This document shows, one piece after another, positions 36,957 to 49,520 of a stretch of DNA of 64,000 bases. Both the position numbers and the translations under genes were made by a program. The DNA is from Typhlomys cinereus. Lineage: Eukaryota > Chordata > Mammalia > Rodentia > Platacanthomyidae. Under the pieces are notes generated by a model, which had not been told where the DNA came from, did not search any database, and saw only the letters and a list, made by a program, of their open reading frames with translations. Where the stretch lies: assembly GCA_023101885.1 (NCBI GenBank), contig JALPQD010000054.1, positions 1,972,893 to 2,036,892 of the forward strand, written 5' to 3'. Positions within the stretch are counted from its first letter, which is position 1. Each line of letters opens with the position of its first letter.

Positions 36957-37075
36957 GTGCCTGTGGACTTTATGGGTTATTTACACCTTGCAATCCAAAT
37001 CTAACCATGCCTAACTATATTTAACTTTTGAGATTAGATGAGACTGATCGTATTCAAGGTGGTATGACTACAGAC
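36957..37075 (-). pseudogene. 5S rRNA-derived pseudogene
   Basis: Read on the minus strand it aligns with the whole of mammalian 5S rRNA (about 119 positions, roughly two thirds identical by eye, with one or two gaps). The 5' end gtctgtagtcataccacc corresponds to gtctacggccataccacc; tctcatctaatctc to tctcgtctgatctcgg; and ggttagatttggat to ggttagtacttggatg. Too diverged for a working gene, although the internal promoter region remains recognisable. No clear poly(A) tail or target duplication. It could be a retropseudogene or the head of a 5S-derived SINE. Confidence 0.75.
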
Positions 37076-37419
37076 TCAGGTACCTACTTCTCAAGCAGGC
37101 GGCATATCTTGGAATTCCTCACATGGCACTTGGTCCTCAGACTTGTGGGATGCAATTTACAAAGTCTTGAAGATTTCCACTCAGGTTCAAGGAAAATTCC
37201 TGTAGTGTCTAGAATGGGTGACAGAGTCAGCTCCTTATTGGGCAAGAACCATCAGTGAGACTGTGAGAATGAAGCCTAGTCTGGTCTCAAGCCCCAGGAT
37301 GTGGGATTGACAAAGCAAGGAATGTTTCCTGAGCAAAGTTAATGGACACAAGTGGATACAGTCTAAGCAACAAGGTATATGACAACAGTCAAAGGACAGG
37401 CTACTGCACTGAAAGGAAG

Positions 37420-38115
37420 GTCATATGAAGTCTTCAGGTGCTGAACGTGGAATTAAAGGAGGTAATCTTTGCTTTGCTTTCTATATCACCATTCCTCTCT
37501 ATTAGAGTAATAATATTCATTCAATGGCACTTTACATTAGAAATATGCAGCTTACCCTTTGAGTTTTCAGGATACAATAACAAAGGGATTTCCTTGGCTC
37601 TCATTAGAACCTCTACAAATGAATCTTTGAATGTTTGAAGTGTCAAGACCATGGAGACTTTTCAATAGAGACTCTAGAATTGAACCTTAGAATAATATTT
37701 GTACTGTCAAGACTGTAGAGACTTTTGGACTAAGCACTTTTAAATGGTATGATAGTCAGGAGGCTCTGCCTGTTGAAGGAAGAATACTACCATTTGAATC
37801 ATATGCAATGTTTTTTAAAGGCTCCTGTCTTCGATGCTTGTCTCCAACTCATGGAAGCAGTTTGGGAGGAGGCAGAATTTGCAGGAGGCATGGATTAACT
37901 GTAAGAAGCCAGGCATCAGAGAGTTATACCTGATCTTGCTTCATGTCTACCCCTCCGCTTTCTGGTCTGTGCTGATGTAAACAGTCACAATTCCTGTTGA
38001 TATGAACTATTGTATTGGAGTGAAATTCTCTGAAACATGAGACAACTCTTTACTTCCTGAACTTGTTTCTACCAAGCATTTTTCATAGTGATGAAAAGTT
38101 GTATGCTACAGTAAG
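37420..38115 (+). mobile_element. MaLR-like LTR with possible internal sequence
   Basis: 37790-38115 has an ORR1-type layout: ggctcctgtcttcgatgctt, gtttgggaggaggcagaatt, ggcatcagagagttatacc, ending agtgatgaaaagttgtatgc-tacag. Upstream, 37641-37740 contains two 64-bp-spaced copies of tgtcaagac-gagactttt, resembling MaLR internal sequence. The 5' limit is uncertain. Confidence 0.5.
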
Positions 38116-38319
38116 TATTTGGTGCAGATGTGAAGTTCTAGGAAGAAAAAAACCCTTAAATTATTGGTCTTAAGAAAAAAAAATCTTTAGAACAGACAGA
38201 AGTGTAATAATTGTGACTAATATAACAGAAAAAGAGGAGGATAAGAGTTCTACAAATAGATATAGAACAGTTAGGAACATGTAGTTTATACAATTCCATG
38301 AATTTTTATTTGTTTGTTT

Positions 38320-38490
38320 CTTCATTATGAGACTGGGTTTGGTCTCTCATTGTAACTCATTGTAAGCTGGAGGATTGGTAAACTCCAGGGACCCTCTGGC
38401 GCCACCTAGAATGAATCTGGGGACAGAAGTTAGGTTCTCATGCTTGAAAAGCAAGCTCCTCATCAATTGAGCTACTCCCAAGCTCCATAT
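38320..38490 (-). mobile_element. Possible old SINE, minus strand
   Basis: The end ttctcatgcttgaaaagcaag-ctcctcatcaattgagctac resembles a reversed tRNA-like head, and the start resembles gagactgggtttggtctctc of 7SL-like monomers. Possibly a composite (B4-type) element. Diverged. Confidence 0.4.
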
Positions 38491-38499
38491 TCAAGTAAT

Positions 38500-39955
38500 A
38501 CATTAACCTGAGTCTTCACAATATATTACTTTGACATTTGACTAAAGTCTGAACCTTACAGAGTTTACACATAGAATATGAATCATTAATTCTTTTTTAG
38601 ATATTGAGATAGTTTATAATTTTTGCATGGATATTAAAACTTATAAATAAATTATAAGTACCTATTCAGTGGCTAAATGTGGTAAAATGAGAAATTATGC
38701 AACTTCAGATTATGCCATCTCAATGATGGGAAATAGGCAAGGGAAGCGGTTTCTATATCATTACATAATGATATAGAATGACTAAAAAGTAATGTCTGAA
38801 AAATCATTAAATAATTTACAATGTAGTTCATTCAGTGGATTCACTTTGTTAATAGATGTGAGTATTAGACATAAAGTAAACTTGTACCTGGTTCAACACT
38901 TCATACTGAACCAACATCTCCCCATAGGAAAGTCAGATATCTGTGAACATATTGTTATTCCTTGGAAGAATAATATCTCATTCAGAGGGCAAATTATCCA
39001 AACAAGCTTCTGATAACTGCTAGATTGTTTGGTTGGAAAATAGAAGAGATATTTTCATATTTCACATTGAACTCACTGTGTTTTGGCAATTCTTAGAGTA
39101 GAAATTCATTGTCTGGAAATCACTACTGAGTTGATAATTTTAATTTTATTTGGGATGAGGCTTTCTGGGCTATTAAAGAATCCTTATAATTATATCATTG
39201 AGCAGTAATTTTAGAAATTTTCACAGCAGTGTACTTTGGAATTATTATTGTCCAAAACAATTCAAAGGGAAACTACACTGATTGAATTAAATCTGGGAAG
39301 TCAACAACTCTGACTGCTCAGCAATCCCCCCCTTCCCTACAGGGCAAACTCATTAACTAATTCTATGGAGCCTGCAATTGAGTGGGACTCAGTTTGAAAG
39401 TCACTCTTGTGTAGGATCTCCAGAGGTTGGAATTTAATGAGTTATGATAATAATGGTTCTCTGGAAGTTGACAGTTTGAAGGATATTATCAGTTACTCAT
39501 CTAAATTCATGGAATGGATATGTTATAGTCTTGATACATTATAGTCAGATAAGTATATGTCATTGCAATGTGTTTGTACATAGTTAAAATATGTTATAAT
39601 ATTTGCAAATGAATTACCTTTAATAAAATAGGGTCAGACTTAAAGTGAGCAATCTTCACTTATGGGCTTGGCTGATTAGCAATAGGGTAAAGGAGTAAAC
39701 TTATGTGTTAGCTACTTTATGCATTGATCATGTACTCTCAGTCCACCCATTTATTTACCATGCTAGTCATAATCACATGAATCATTAATTTATTGGTATT
39801 TGAATTCATTTAATGAGATTGAAGCCCCTAAAAGGAAGAGTAATTGTGCCTAGGCTGAAAATGATTTAATTACTCCTCTCTAATGATAGCACAACATGTG
39901 GAACCTTAGGCAAGATACTTTGAAATATTTTGAAATATTGAACTAAAAATAATTT
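38500..39955. other. AT-rich unique sequence
   Basis: No repeat and no reading frame above about 73 codons. Confidence 0.5.
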
Positions 39956-39960
39956 TTGGG

Positions 39961-40115
39961 CATGAGGAAAGGTAGCTCAGTGTCTAAAGGTATTTAATAC
40001 ACAGGTCTAGAAACCTGAATTTAACTTTCCTTCCTATGTATGATTGTGGAGATAATGAACTTCCGAGAGTTTTCTTCACCTCAAAATACACTTTGTGGAA
40101 CACAGATGCCAAAAT

Positions 40116-40159
<44 letters not shown>

Positions 40160-40165
40160 ACACAC

Positions 40166-40196
<31 letters not shown>

Positions 40197-40197
40197 G
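39961..40197 (+). mobile_element. Degraded SINE ending in a long CA repeat
   Basis: Head-like gcatgaggaaaggtagctca followed by cacaggtctagaaacctgaattt. Ends in (CA)n at 40117-40197, about 80 bp with three single-base interruptions. The CA tract is probably the expanded SINE tail. Confidence 0.55.
40117..40197. repeat. (CA)n microsatellite
   Basis: About 80 bp of CA with rare G substitutions (cgcacacagac). Capable of Z-form DNA. Source of spurious Thr-His and Val-Cys frames. Confidence 0.95.
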
Positions 40198-41309
40198 AGA
40201 CTTATTCACATAATAAATAGATAAAGAAAATAGAGAAAATATTTTAAAACTATATTTCAAACAATGTTTATATATTTTAACAGGTTGTATTTAGAGGATA
40301 AAAATAGAGAGAGTGACTTCATAGGAACCAAATCACTTGTATGTTTATGAAAATAAATGGTATGTTAGAAGAGCAGAAAAATGTCCTATAATAGATGGTT
40401 CTATCTCATTCTCAATTCTTCACTTACTTTTAACACCATTTTGAAAATCATTACAAACCTCACATAAAATATAAAGAAAAGCATATGTTATGCTTTGTGG
40501 CTTGAACACATGTGGTTGGAGTTTCATTTGATTATGTGAAGTCAGCAGCACTATTGAGCCACACACTAGTGAGGCATTTGAGGCTAGGAAACATGGTCTT
40601 GATTTGAGGTTACACTAATCTTGTAACCTTGACCAAAGAAGTTTAAAATTGAAAATCAGATAACTTATAAGATGGAATTAACTACTTTAAGTACTCAACA
40701 GCTAATTAACTTGGTGACCTTCTAGGCATGACATGGGGAGATTGTGAAAGGAATGCAAAGAAGAGAAAAATGTTGGCCAGTGCTGTCAGGATTAAAGAAA
40801 TTCTAATGATGAGTTATAATGAAGAGAATTTCATTAGCAGATAATTCGTGCATTTGATTCATACCAATTAATTGAATGGAATAATTACTTGGTACTATTT
40901 TTTCTCTGTCTTTTAACTCCACTCTCTTATTTTCATGGCCTTTATAAACAGGGTTTATAAAGACTTCTTGAATTACAGTTTATTTATTTGAGATTATTTA
41001 GAGACCTCAGTTAATATCTAAATTTGAATATGCACAACCAGTTGCATCTTTCACTTGTTTGTTTTACATTCCTCATTCTAATTCAGTATTTGGATTGGAA
41101 AGTAGAAATATGCTTTATGCTTGCATATGACCCTATGAATTAAAATTTCAACAACTCTACCTATAAGTTGTAACTTTAAAAAGCCTTTATTGACACACTT
41201 TAAAATATTTCCATGAAAGTCTCCATAACTGTAATCTTTGTTATCACTATTTTTCATGTCATTTTATCTGCACTGAAAAATGTATAACTCATTGTGTAGG
41301 GATGCATAG

Positions 41310-41559
41310 ATGAGACTAAGTGAGAAAGAAACCTTTAACTTCAGTGCAAGAACTGGAAAGAAATTCATGAGTTCAGATCCTAGGTCCCACGTAAAAATGC
41401 CCAGTGAGAAAGGGCTGTGGCCTGTACTTCCAGCCTTAGTGGGCAGAGCCTGGGAAATCCCAGAGTGAAGCAAAAAGGAGGGAGAAGTAATCCAGGATGA
41501 TTCCCAAAGTCACCCTTGGTTCTCCACAGGGACATACAGTGCACACACACACACACACA

Positions 41560-41590
<31 letters not shown>
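41310..41590 (+). mobile_element. tRNA-head SINE with CA tail
   Basis: gggatgcatagatgagacta...ttcatgagttcagatccta-ggtcccac, then agtgggcagagcctgggaaa and ggatgattcccaaagtcacc-cttgg, ending in interrupted (CA)n at about 41541-41590. The body matches the SINE at 3548 and, more distantly, the intact copy at 23375 (gggcggagcctgtgaatccc). Confidence 0.68.
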
Positions 41591-41599
41591 CAGTAAAAT

Positions 41600-43235
41600 T
41601 TGAAAAAAATCTCAATGTAAGATTATTTGTTCCAAAAAATGTTTTAATGTGTATTAACATAAAAGTATTACTAGAATATGGCGATCATCACAAAACATTG
41701 AAGTTCTATGAAATTTCATACTTAATTAATGTATTTCTGACCTGGACATCTAGCATATGGTAATACCTTTTTATAAATAAATATTCTCAATAATTGCATA
41801 AGATTTTTGTAGAAAAAATACGAATTGAGGACACAATATGAATTGGGGTCACAAATGAATTGGGGGTTTTGTTATGGGAGCACTTAACATAAGGTATTAC
41901 CTTTTATGAAATAAATATTCAAAAGAGTTGTATAAAAAGAGCTGGATAAGATTTTGGGGGAAAAGCCTGTATTGGGAAGTAAAAAATCAACTTAATAAGC
42001 ACAACTCAGTTAAGGCCACTGCATGTGGATTTCACAGAGAAATCAGTGTTTCAGATGTGCAATAGTACAGAGTCTGCTCACTCGAGTAGAAGAAACCAGC
42101 TGCTTCCGTTTATAGTGTTGGCTCTGCTGACTTGGCCCAATGGAAATGTCAGAGTATCAGATGTAAGTCATTTGGAGCAACGTAGTTCTAAGTTCTCACA
42201 TTACCACCACTGGTGAAGCTATTATTCATACTTTCTTACACAGTAAAAATTTAAGGTTTTCTTTTAGCATGATTAAGACTGTAATGAATTTAACATTCAG
42301 AAAACTAGATTAATCAGTATAAACCGATTCTGATCTCTTTTCCCCCTCCCTCACAAAAGAGCTCATCAAGTCCAAGTTCTTTCATGCTTACCTTGGAGAA
42401 ACCAGATAATATAAATTCTATAGGTATAAGGTAATTTGTTTTGTCTATAATTCCATGTGTTAGGATGAGAAATCCTATAGCTTCTGGTGAGACATTAGAG
42501 AATCATGAAAACCTGAGTAGCTAATCCAAGGGAAACACATGGTTTCCTCACCCTTTGATACTCTAGGTTATTTATGTGCCTTTTGTCCTAGTTTATAAGT
42601 TAATCATAAGTTTTCACATAGAACAGAAAAATAAAAGGAATACACATGTAATTAAACTTGCAAACTGAGTTAAACAAGAAAAGTGAAATTAGAAACTGGT
42701 TGAAAAATGTAATTACAGGAATATTGTACTCTTGGTCCTAATTAGTTTGAAAAACAATTACTTGAGTATTCAAACTGAGGTTAGAATAGAAAAATGCTGC
42801 TTTCATGCAATATAGTTTTACAGTTAATACAGACTTAAATGGAAATTAGTGAGTGATTATAGAATTTTGAAAGATAAATCAGTGTACATGAAACATTGAG
42901 GACTCAAAATGCTGAGTCAACTTTTTACATGGATGCTCAAAGTACCTAAACACTTACAAGGAATTATGAAATATTGTTGTTAAATTAGTGGGAAATAAAC
43001 TATGTCATCTGATTCTAATATTCCTTTGCCTGAATATTTATATTGACTCTTATTTTCAAGCTCAATAGTTTTAACAATCTTTTCTTTTATTATTTATTAT
43101 ATTAGTGTTGCTTTAAAATTATATTTATTATTTTTCTATGAACTACAAATATTTCTCATTGTACATTAAAAGAAACTTCTCCTTACATTTCTTCATGAGA
43201 ACTTTCACAAATTTATTTTCTTGTTTATTGTTTTT
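41600..43235. other. Unique sequence with a local tandem duplication
   Basis: No gene or known interspersed repeat recognised. The block at about 41752-41965 is internally repetitive and is listed separately. Confidence 0.5.
41752..41965 (+). repeat. Degenerate local duplication
   Basis: catatggtaatacctttt...ataaataaatattct (about 41753) recurs about 136 bp on as cataaggtattacctttta...aaataaatattc (41888). Between them are three tandem copies of an 18-19-bp unit around gaattgggg-cacaaat (about 41822-41870). Confidence 0.7.
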
Positions 43236-43244
43236 TCTACTTTA

Positions 43245-43605
43245 CAAGCATATTGAGTACTTATCCCTGCTTCCCTTCATCCCTCTCCCTCCCATTTTCT
43301 TCCTTTTTCTCTATCAATGTGCTCCACTTCCTCCCACCCTTCTGCCTGGCCACTTCTATGGAGCCAAGGTTCCCTCTGGCTTGTCTACTTTTGTGGAGGT
43401 TCAGGTCTGTGTGGCACACCAAGTTGCACCTCTTCTGGCCACTCCACTGATAAGGACATTGCCTTTACTCCTCCAGTTCTAGTTCTTAATGTATCTTAAT
43501 GTATGTACTTATCTCTCTTGAGTTTCTCAATAGTCTATCCGGGTATGTTGGCATGTCAGTAATTATGCAGGTCAGGTAAGGACAAGTCTCACTGCAGTGA
43601 GTCAC
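43245..43605 (-). mobile_element. L1 3' UTR fragment, minus strand
   Basis: Copy of the sequence at 9331-9690: ttacaagcatattgagtac, tctgcctggccacttct, gaggttcaggtctgtgtggc, tatgttggcatgtcagtaat, gtctcactgcagtgagt. A short 5'-truncated L1 of the older subfamily. Confidence 0.65.
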
Positions 43606-43751
43606 AAAATTATTTTCTATAGATATTGTTTCATAACCTAGGTTACATTTAATGTGTTACACAATTCTTACTGGGCCTCTCAATCAAAGTCTATATTAGC
43701 ATTGATGTGTTATAAACTCATGATTTATTTGACTTAAAGTCAAACTACACT

Positions 43752-44599
43752 CCATTTCTTCCTCCCGCCTGCCCGCCTGACCCAGATAGGACTCGCTCTG
43801 GTCCTCCGTCCCAGGTGAGTTCCCCCAACCCCCCAGGTGACCCCTTTCCCCAGCTCCTCCCACCAGCCAGCAGAGGCAACACCCAGGCTAACTCCAGTGT
43901 GCCTGGACCATGCCCAGGGCCCCAGCCCCTTTCTTACACCCGCCAGCCTGCCTGCCCAACCAGGACAGGACTTGCTCACATTCCTCCATCCCTGGAGCAT
44001 TGGTGGTCCAATAAGCAAGTCCCAGATCCCAGGTGAAGAATTCTGCCATCAATATCAGCCCCTCTGCCGCTCCGGCCCACCGGGGACCCTCACTTTTGGT
44101 CCACGGAGGACACATTGCTACTCAGAATTCAATAGAATCCAAAGGAAGCTCAAGCAAAGCTCTAAGGGGCAAAGGCCATACATATGAAGTCCTCTAAAAT
44201 CATCCTATCACAAGGGAGAAATTCTTCACATCCAGCCCAAAGATAAGTAAACCTCTTTTTTTTTTTAATCACACTGCTCCTTTCTAGTATTAATTACTGT
44301 AGATTAATTTTTCCAGATGGCCACCCCCAAAACATATACAAATCCAGGGATTATACCACTCACCCTCATATATCACTAAGATACTAAATCGTAAAAGTGG
44401 ACTACCATACTAATATTCACCCCTTGTCTACTTAACCTGACTTCTAATAGCCTCATCTAGGAAATAACAATAACAACAGACAAACGTACCCAACTCCAAG
44501 GCAAGCACTATTAATAACTGCCTGAGAGTAGTAATACCAATTAAATCAGTTCAATCAAAAACACACAGAAACTGAAAGGTCTTAAAAGAGAAAACAACA
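43752..44599 (+). promoter_or_regulatory. L1-B 5' UTR / promoter region
   Basis: GC-rich against an AT-rich background. Two related units about 179 bp apart (gcctgcccgcctgacccaga-taggactcgct at 43769; gcctgcctgcccaaccagga-caggacttgct at 43948), reminiscent of the monomers of murine L1 promoters. Contains a consensus splice donor ccag|gtgagt at 43814/43815. Promoter function is inferred from position. Confidence 0.7.
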
Positions 44600-45670
44600 A
44601 TGCCCAAATCAAAGCGCAGATCCATGAGATACAAAACCCAAGAAGACCAATCTCTCATCAAAAGAATTAACCCCATAATGATAGATTCCAATCAGAACAA
44701 ATTCACAGAAAATAGCCAAGAAAGCCAGACCCAAGATAACGACTTTCAAAGTATGATCATTACCATGATTAATACTATGAAAGAGGAAATCCGAGAAGAG
44801 TTAAACAACCGAATCAACCACTTAGAACAGGAACACAACAGGCACTTGGAGGAGTTCAGAAAAACAGTTCAAGAAACAAAAATAGGCATAGAGCAGTTAT
44901 AAAACAGTCTCAGGCAGAGTTTAAAATTGAACTAAAAGACAAAGTATCTTAAACCCAAAACTCAACAGAGAGTCTTATCAGCAGAACAAATGAGGCAGAA
45001 AATAGAATTTCAGATCTTGAAGACAAAGTGGGAGAATTAACCAGCTCAATGGAAGAGATTGTTAAAGCCAAAAAGATACTTGAGAGGAACATTCAAGAGA
45101 TATGGGACACCCTGAAGAAGCTTAACATGAGCATTCATGGAATACTAGAGCAAGAATCCCAAAAATACCAAACCTGAGGAAATTTTTCAAACTATCATAA
45201 AGGAAAACTTTCCTCATCTAAAAAAAGAGAGGCCCACCCATATACAAGAGGCATTCCACATCCCAAACAGATATGACCAAAATAGAAAATCGCCATGACA
45301 AATAATAGCCAAAACACGCCGCATTCAAGACAAAGAAAAATTGCTGAGAACATCAAGAGAAAAAAAAAAAACGAGTCATTTTTAAAGGTAAACCTATTAG
45401 AATAACAAATGACTTCTCAATGAAAACAGTAAAAGCAAGAAGAGCTTGGAGAGATGTACATCAAGTATTAAATGAGCAAAAATGTCAACCCATATGGATA
45501 TACCTGGCAAAACTATCTGTCATGATTGAGGGAGAAAGAAAAGTTTTCAGCACAAAGACAACTTGAAGAGATACATGTCTACCAAACCAGGCCTTCAAAA
45601 AATGCTAGAAATGATACTCAAGCTTGAAGAAAAAAAAAAAAACATATCCAGGAGTACAGAAGGGAAGTAT
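44600..45670 (+). pseudogene. L1-B ORF1 remnant
   Basis: Starts MPKSKRRSMRYKTQEDQ at 44600 (the authentic N-terminus missing in L1-A) and reads 100 codons into the coiled coil (EEFRKTVQETKIGIEQL) before a TAA at 44900-44902. Downstream, ISDLEDKVGEL-like and KENFPHLKK-like segments continue in other frames, followed by the C-terminal YLAKLSVMIEGERK region (about 45500). Several frameshifts and A-run expansions (45359-45373, 45630-45643). Confidence 0.88.
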
Positions 45671-45730
45671 AAAATGACCAAAACATAAATGTCCAACAAC
45701 AAACTTACAAAAGCCACTAAATATAAAAGT

Positions 45731-48700
45731 GTCCAGAATTAAAAATAATTTCTTCATTGTAAAATTAAATGTCAATGGTATTAACTCACCAATCAAAAGA
45801 AACATTACAAACTTTGATTAAAAACCACAACCCATCAATCTGCTGCCTGCAGGAAACTCATCTCACCACAAAAGATAGGAACATCCTAAAAATAAAAGGC
45901 TGATCAAAAATTCTGCAAGATAATGGAACCAGGACACAGGCAGGAGTAGCCATTATGCTGGCCGCAAAGTGGACTTACAGCCAAAAAAAATCATAACAGA
46001 CACAGATGGATACTACAGTTTAGGTACAATTCACCAGGAGGACTTCACAAAACTGAACATATATGCACCCAACCAGGTCCCTCCACATTCATTAAGCAAT
46101 CCCTACAGTGCCTAAGCGAAAAATCAACACCCAAATGATAATTCTTGGGGATTTCAACACTGCCCTCTCAAATGGGATTGATCAACAGGTCAAAAGCTTA
46201 ACAGAGACACTTTGGAACTTAATCAAACCCTTAAAGAAATGGACCTTACAGATCTCTATCGAACTTTTCATCCACGCACCAAATAATACATTTTTCTCAG
46301 CAGTACATGGAACTTTCTCCAAAATAGATCACATATTGGGCCATAAAATGAATCTCCACATATACAGGAAAGTTGAAATTCTAGCCTGTGCCCTATCAGA
46401 CCACCAAGGCCTAAAGCTGGACATCCACAACACAATAAACAATAGAAAATCACTAACTCCTGGAAACTTAACACATGATGCTGAAGGAGAATTGGATTCA
46501 CAAAGAAAAAAGAAAGGAAATTCAAGATTTCCTGAAAGCGAATGATAATGAAAATACAACTTACCAAAATCTCTGGGACACAATGAAAGCTGTCCTAAGA
46601 GGTAAATTCATAGCTCTTAATGCCTACATCAAAAAATGGAAATATCAGAAATAAATAACAATGCAGCTTAAAGCTTTAGAGAAACTACAGCAATCTGATC
46701 CCAAAAGTAGTAGAAGAGAGGAGATTAACAAAATAAGGGGAGAAATATCTAAAATTGAGATTAGGAAAATGATACAGAAAATCAATCAGGCAAAAAGCTG
46801 GTTTTTTAAAAAAATCAGTAAGATTGATACACTGCTATCTAAATTAAAGAAAAGCAAGAGAGAAAAAACACAAACTAACAAAATTAGAAATGAACATGGA
46901 GTTATCACTACCGACACCCAAGAAGTCCAGTGAATTATAACATCATATTTCGAAAACTTATACTCTGTGAAATTTGACAAACTAAAGAGATGGATGAATT
47001 CCTAAGTAAACACAACTTACCTAAATTGAATCAGGAAGTTGTGAATTATTTAAATAGTCCTATAACATATGAGGAAATTGAGGAAGTAATCTCGAATCTT
47101 CCCATCAAAAAATGTCCTGGACCAGATGGATTCAGCACAGAGTTCTACCAGACATTTAAGGACCTTATAACAACAATACTCCTTACTTCCATCAAATAGC
47201 AAAGGAAGGAACACTACCAAATTCCTTCTATGAAGCTAATATCGTTTTAATCCCAAAACCTAATAAAGATTCACTTAAAAAAGAAAACTATAGGCCGATC
47301 TCTCTGATGAACACAGACGCAAAGATTCTCAACAAAGTCTTAGCAAATCATATTCAAACACATATCATAAAGATCATTAATGGGGATCAAGTAAGCTTTA
47401 TCCTAGGCACACAAGGTTGGTTCAACATACTCAGATCAATAAATGTAATTCATCATACAAACCAGTCCAAAGTTCAAGACCACATGATACTCTCAATAGA
47501 TGCAGAAAAAGCTTTTGAAAAGATCCAGCAACCCTTTATGGTCAAAACCCTAGAGACAGTTGGAATGGAAGGAATCTTTATCAATATAATGAAAGCTGTA
47601 TACAACAAGCCAACAGCAAGGATTGTACTCAATGGGGAAAAACTTGAAGCATTCCAGGAACTCTTCGACCAGGAACTAGACAAGGCTGTCCACTCTCACC
47701 ACTTCTATTTAATATTGTACTTGAAGTCTTAGCTGAAGCCATAAAACAAGAAAGGGACATAAAAGGTATTCAAATCAGCAAAGAAGAAGTCAAGTTCTCT
47801 CTATTTGAAGATGATATGATCTTATAGTTGAGTAATCCCAAAAACTCCACCAGGTAGCTCCTGGAACTAATACAGAAGTTCAGCAGTGTGGCAGAATACA
47901 AAATAAACGTACAGAAATCAGTGGCTTTCCTATATGACCAGAATGAAAGAAATGAAAAAGCCCTGAGAGAAACAATTCCATTTACTATAGTCCCTAAAAA
48001 ATGAAATACCTTGGTATAAACCTAACCAAGGAAGTAAGAGACCTTTACAATGAAAACTTTAAAACCCTAAAGAAAGAAATTGCCACCAGAAGGTAGAAAG
48101 ACCTCCTATCTTCCTGGAATGGAAGAATCAATATTGAAAAAATGACCATCCTACCAAAGACAATATGCAGATTCAATGCTATACCAATTAAAATCCAAAG
48201 CAATTCTTTAAAGAAGTTGACCAAACAATCTCAACATTCATATGGAGGCACAAAAGACCCAGGATAGCAAAGATAATCCTGAGTAACAAAAACACTGCTG
48301 CAGGTATCACCATACCAAACCTTAATCTATATTACAAATCTATTGTGGTAAGAACAACCTGGTATTGGCTCCAAAATAGACACACTGATCAATGGATAAG
48401 GGTTGAAGACCCAGATATAAGCCCACAAAAATACAGCCATTTGATCTTTGACAAAGGGGCCCAAAGAATCCAATGGAAAAGGAACAGCATCTTCAACAAA
48501 TGGTGCTGGCAAAACTGGATCTCCACATACAGAAGATTAAAGCTGGACCCATACTTGTCACCATGTACAAGACTTAATTCCAAATGGATCAAGGACCTTG
48601 ATATCAGGCCAGAGATTATAAAAACCATAGTTGAAAGGGTAAGGAACTCCTTTGAGCTGTTTGGGCTAGGCCAATAGTTCCTAAATGGACATCCAATAGC

Positions 48701-49520
48701 ACAGTCACTGTAACCAGCTCTCAACAGATGGATCCTGTGAAATTAAAGAGCTTCTGTTCAGTTAAAGAGATTGTAACTTGAGCACAAAGGCAACTGACAG
48801 AATGGGAGAAAATCTTCACTAATCACATATCTGATAGAGTTCTATTATCCAGAGTGCACAAAGAACTTAGAAAACTAAACACTAAGGAAACAAATGGCCC
48901 AATTAAAAAAATGGGCCTTGGAACTTAAAAGAAACTTTAGCAAATTAAAATGCTTAACAAATATCTTAAGAAATGCTCCACTTCCTTAGCCATCAGGGAA
49001 ATGCAAATCAAAACCTCCCTGAGATATCATCTCACCCTGGTCATGATGGCAAAAGTCAACAATACAAACAACACCAAGTGCTGGAGAGAATGTGGAGAGA
49101 GGGGAACTCTCCTACATTGCTGGTGGGAATGCAGGCTCATACAGCCACTCTGGCGAGCCATCTGGAGATTCTTAAAGAAATTAAAGATTGAAATGCCATA
49201 TGACCCTTTGATTCCACTTTTGGGAATAACCCCCCATACAGCAAAAATTCACCTTGATAGCACAAGTGGAACCATGTTCATAGCAGCACTGTTTACAATA
49301 GCAAAGTCATGGAATCAACCCAAATGTCCAACAGTTCTCGAGTGGAAAGGAAAATGTGGTACATTTATATAATGAAATACTACTCAGCCATCAAAAATTA
49401 TGAATTAATGCAATTTTACTGGAAATGGATTGAATTAGAAACAATTATATTGCGTGAAGTATCCTAGACACAGAAAATTAAGCACCATGTACTCCCTAAT
49501 AGGTTGATCCTAGTACCAAA
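45731..49520 (+). pseudogene. L1-B ORF2 remnant
   Basis: Endonuclease motifs ILGDFNTALSNG (about 46140) and ALSDHQGLKL (about 46390), then [15 protein letters not shown] (47108), [10 protein letters not shown] (motif A region, about 47492) and the C-terminal [15 protein letters not shown] (about 49290). Motif C reads FEDD at 47804-47815 instead of FADD and is followed by an in-frame TAG at 47825-47827. Many other frame breaks. At about 48205-48215 it keeps aaagaagttgacc, the ancestral form of the site where L1-A and L1-C carry a shared stop. Confidence 0.9.

Noticed and set aside
43740..44187. Pro-rich frames (up to 116 codons) as a possible host exon
   Set aside because: They lie in the L1-B 5' UTR downstream of its target duplication.
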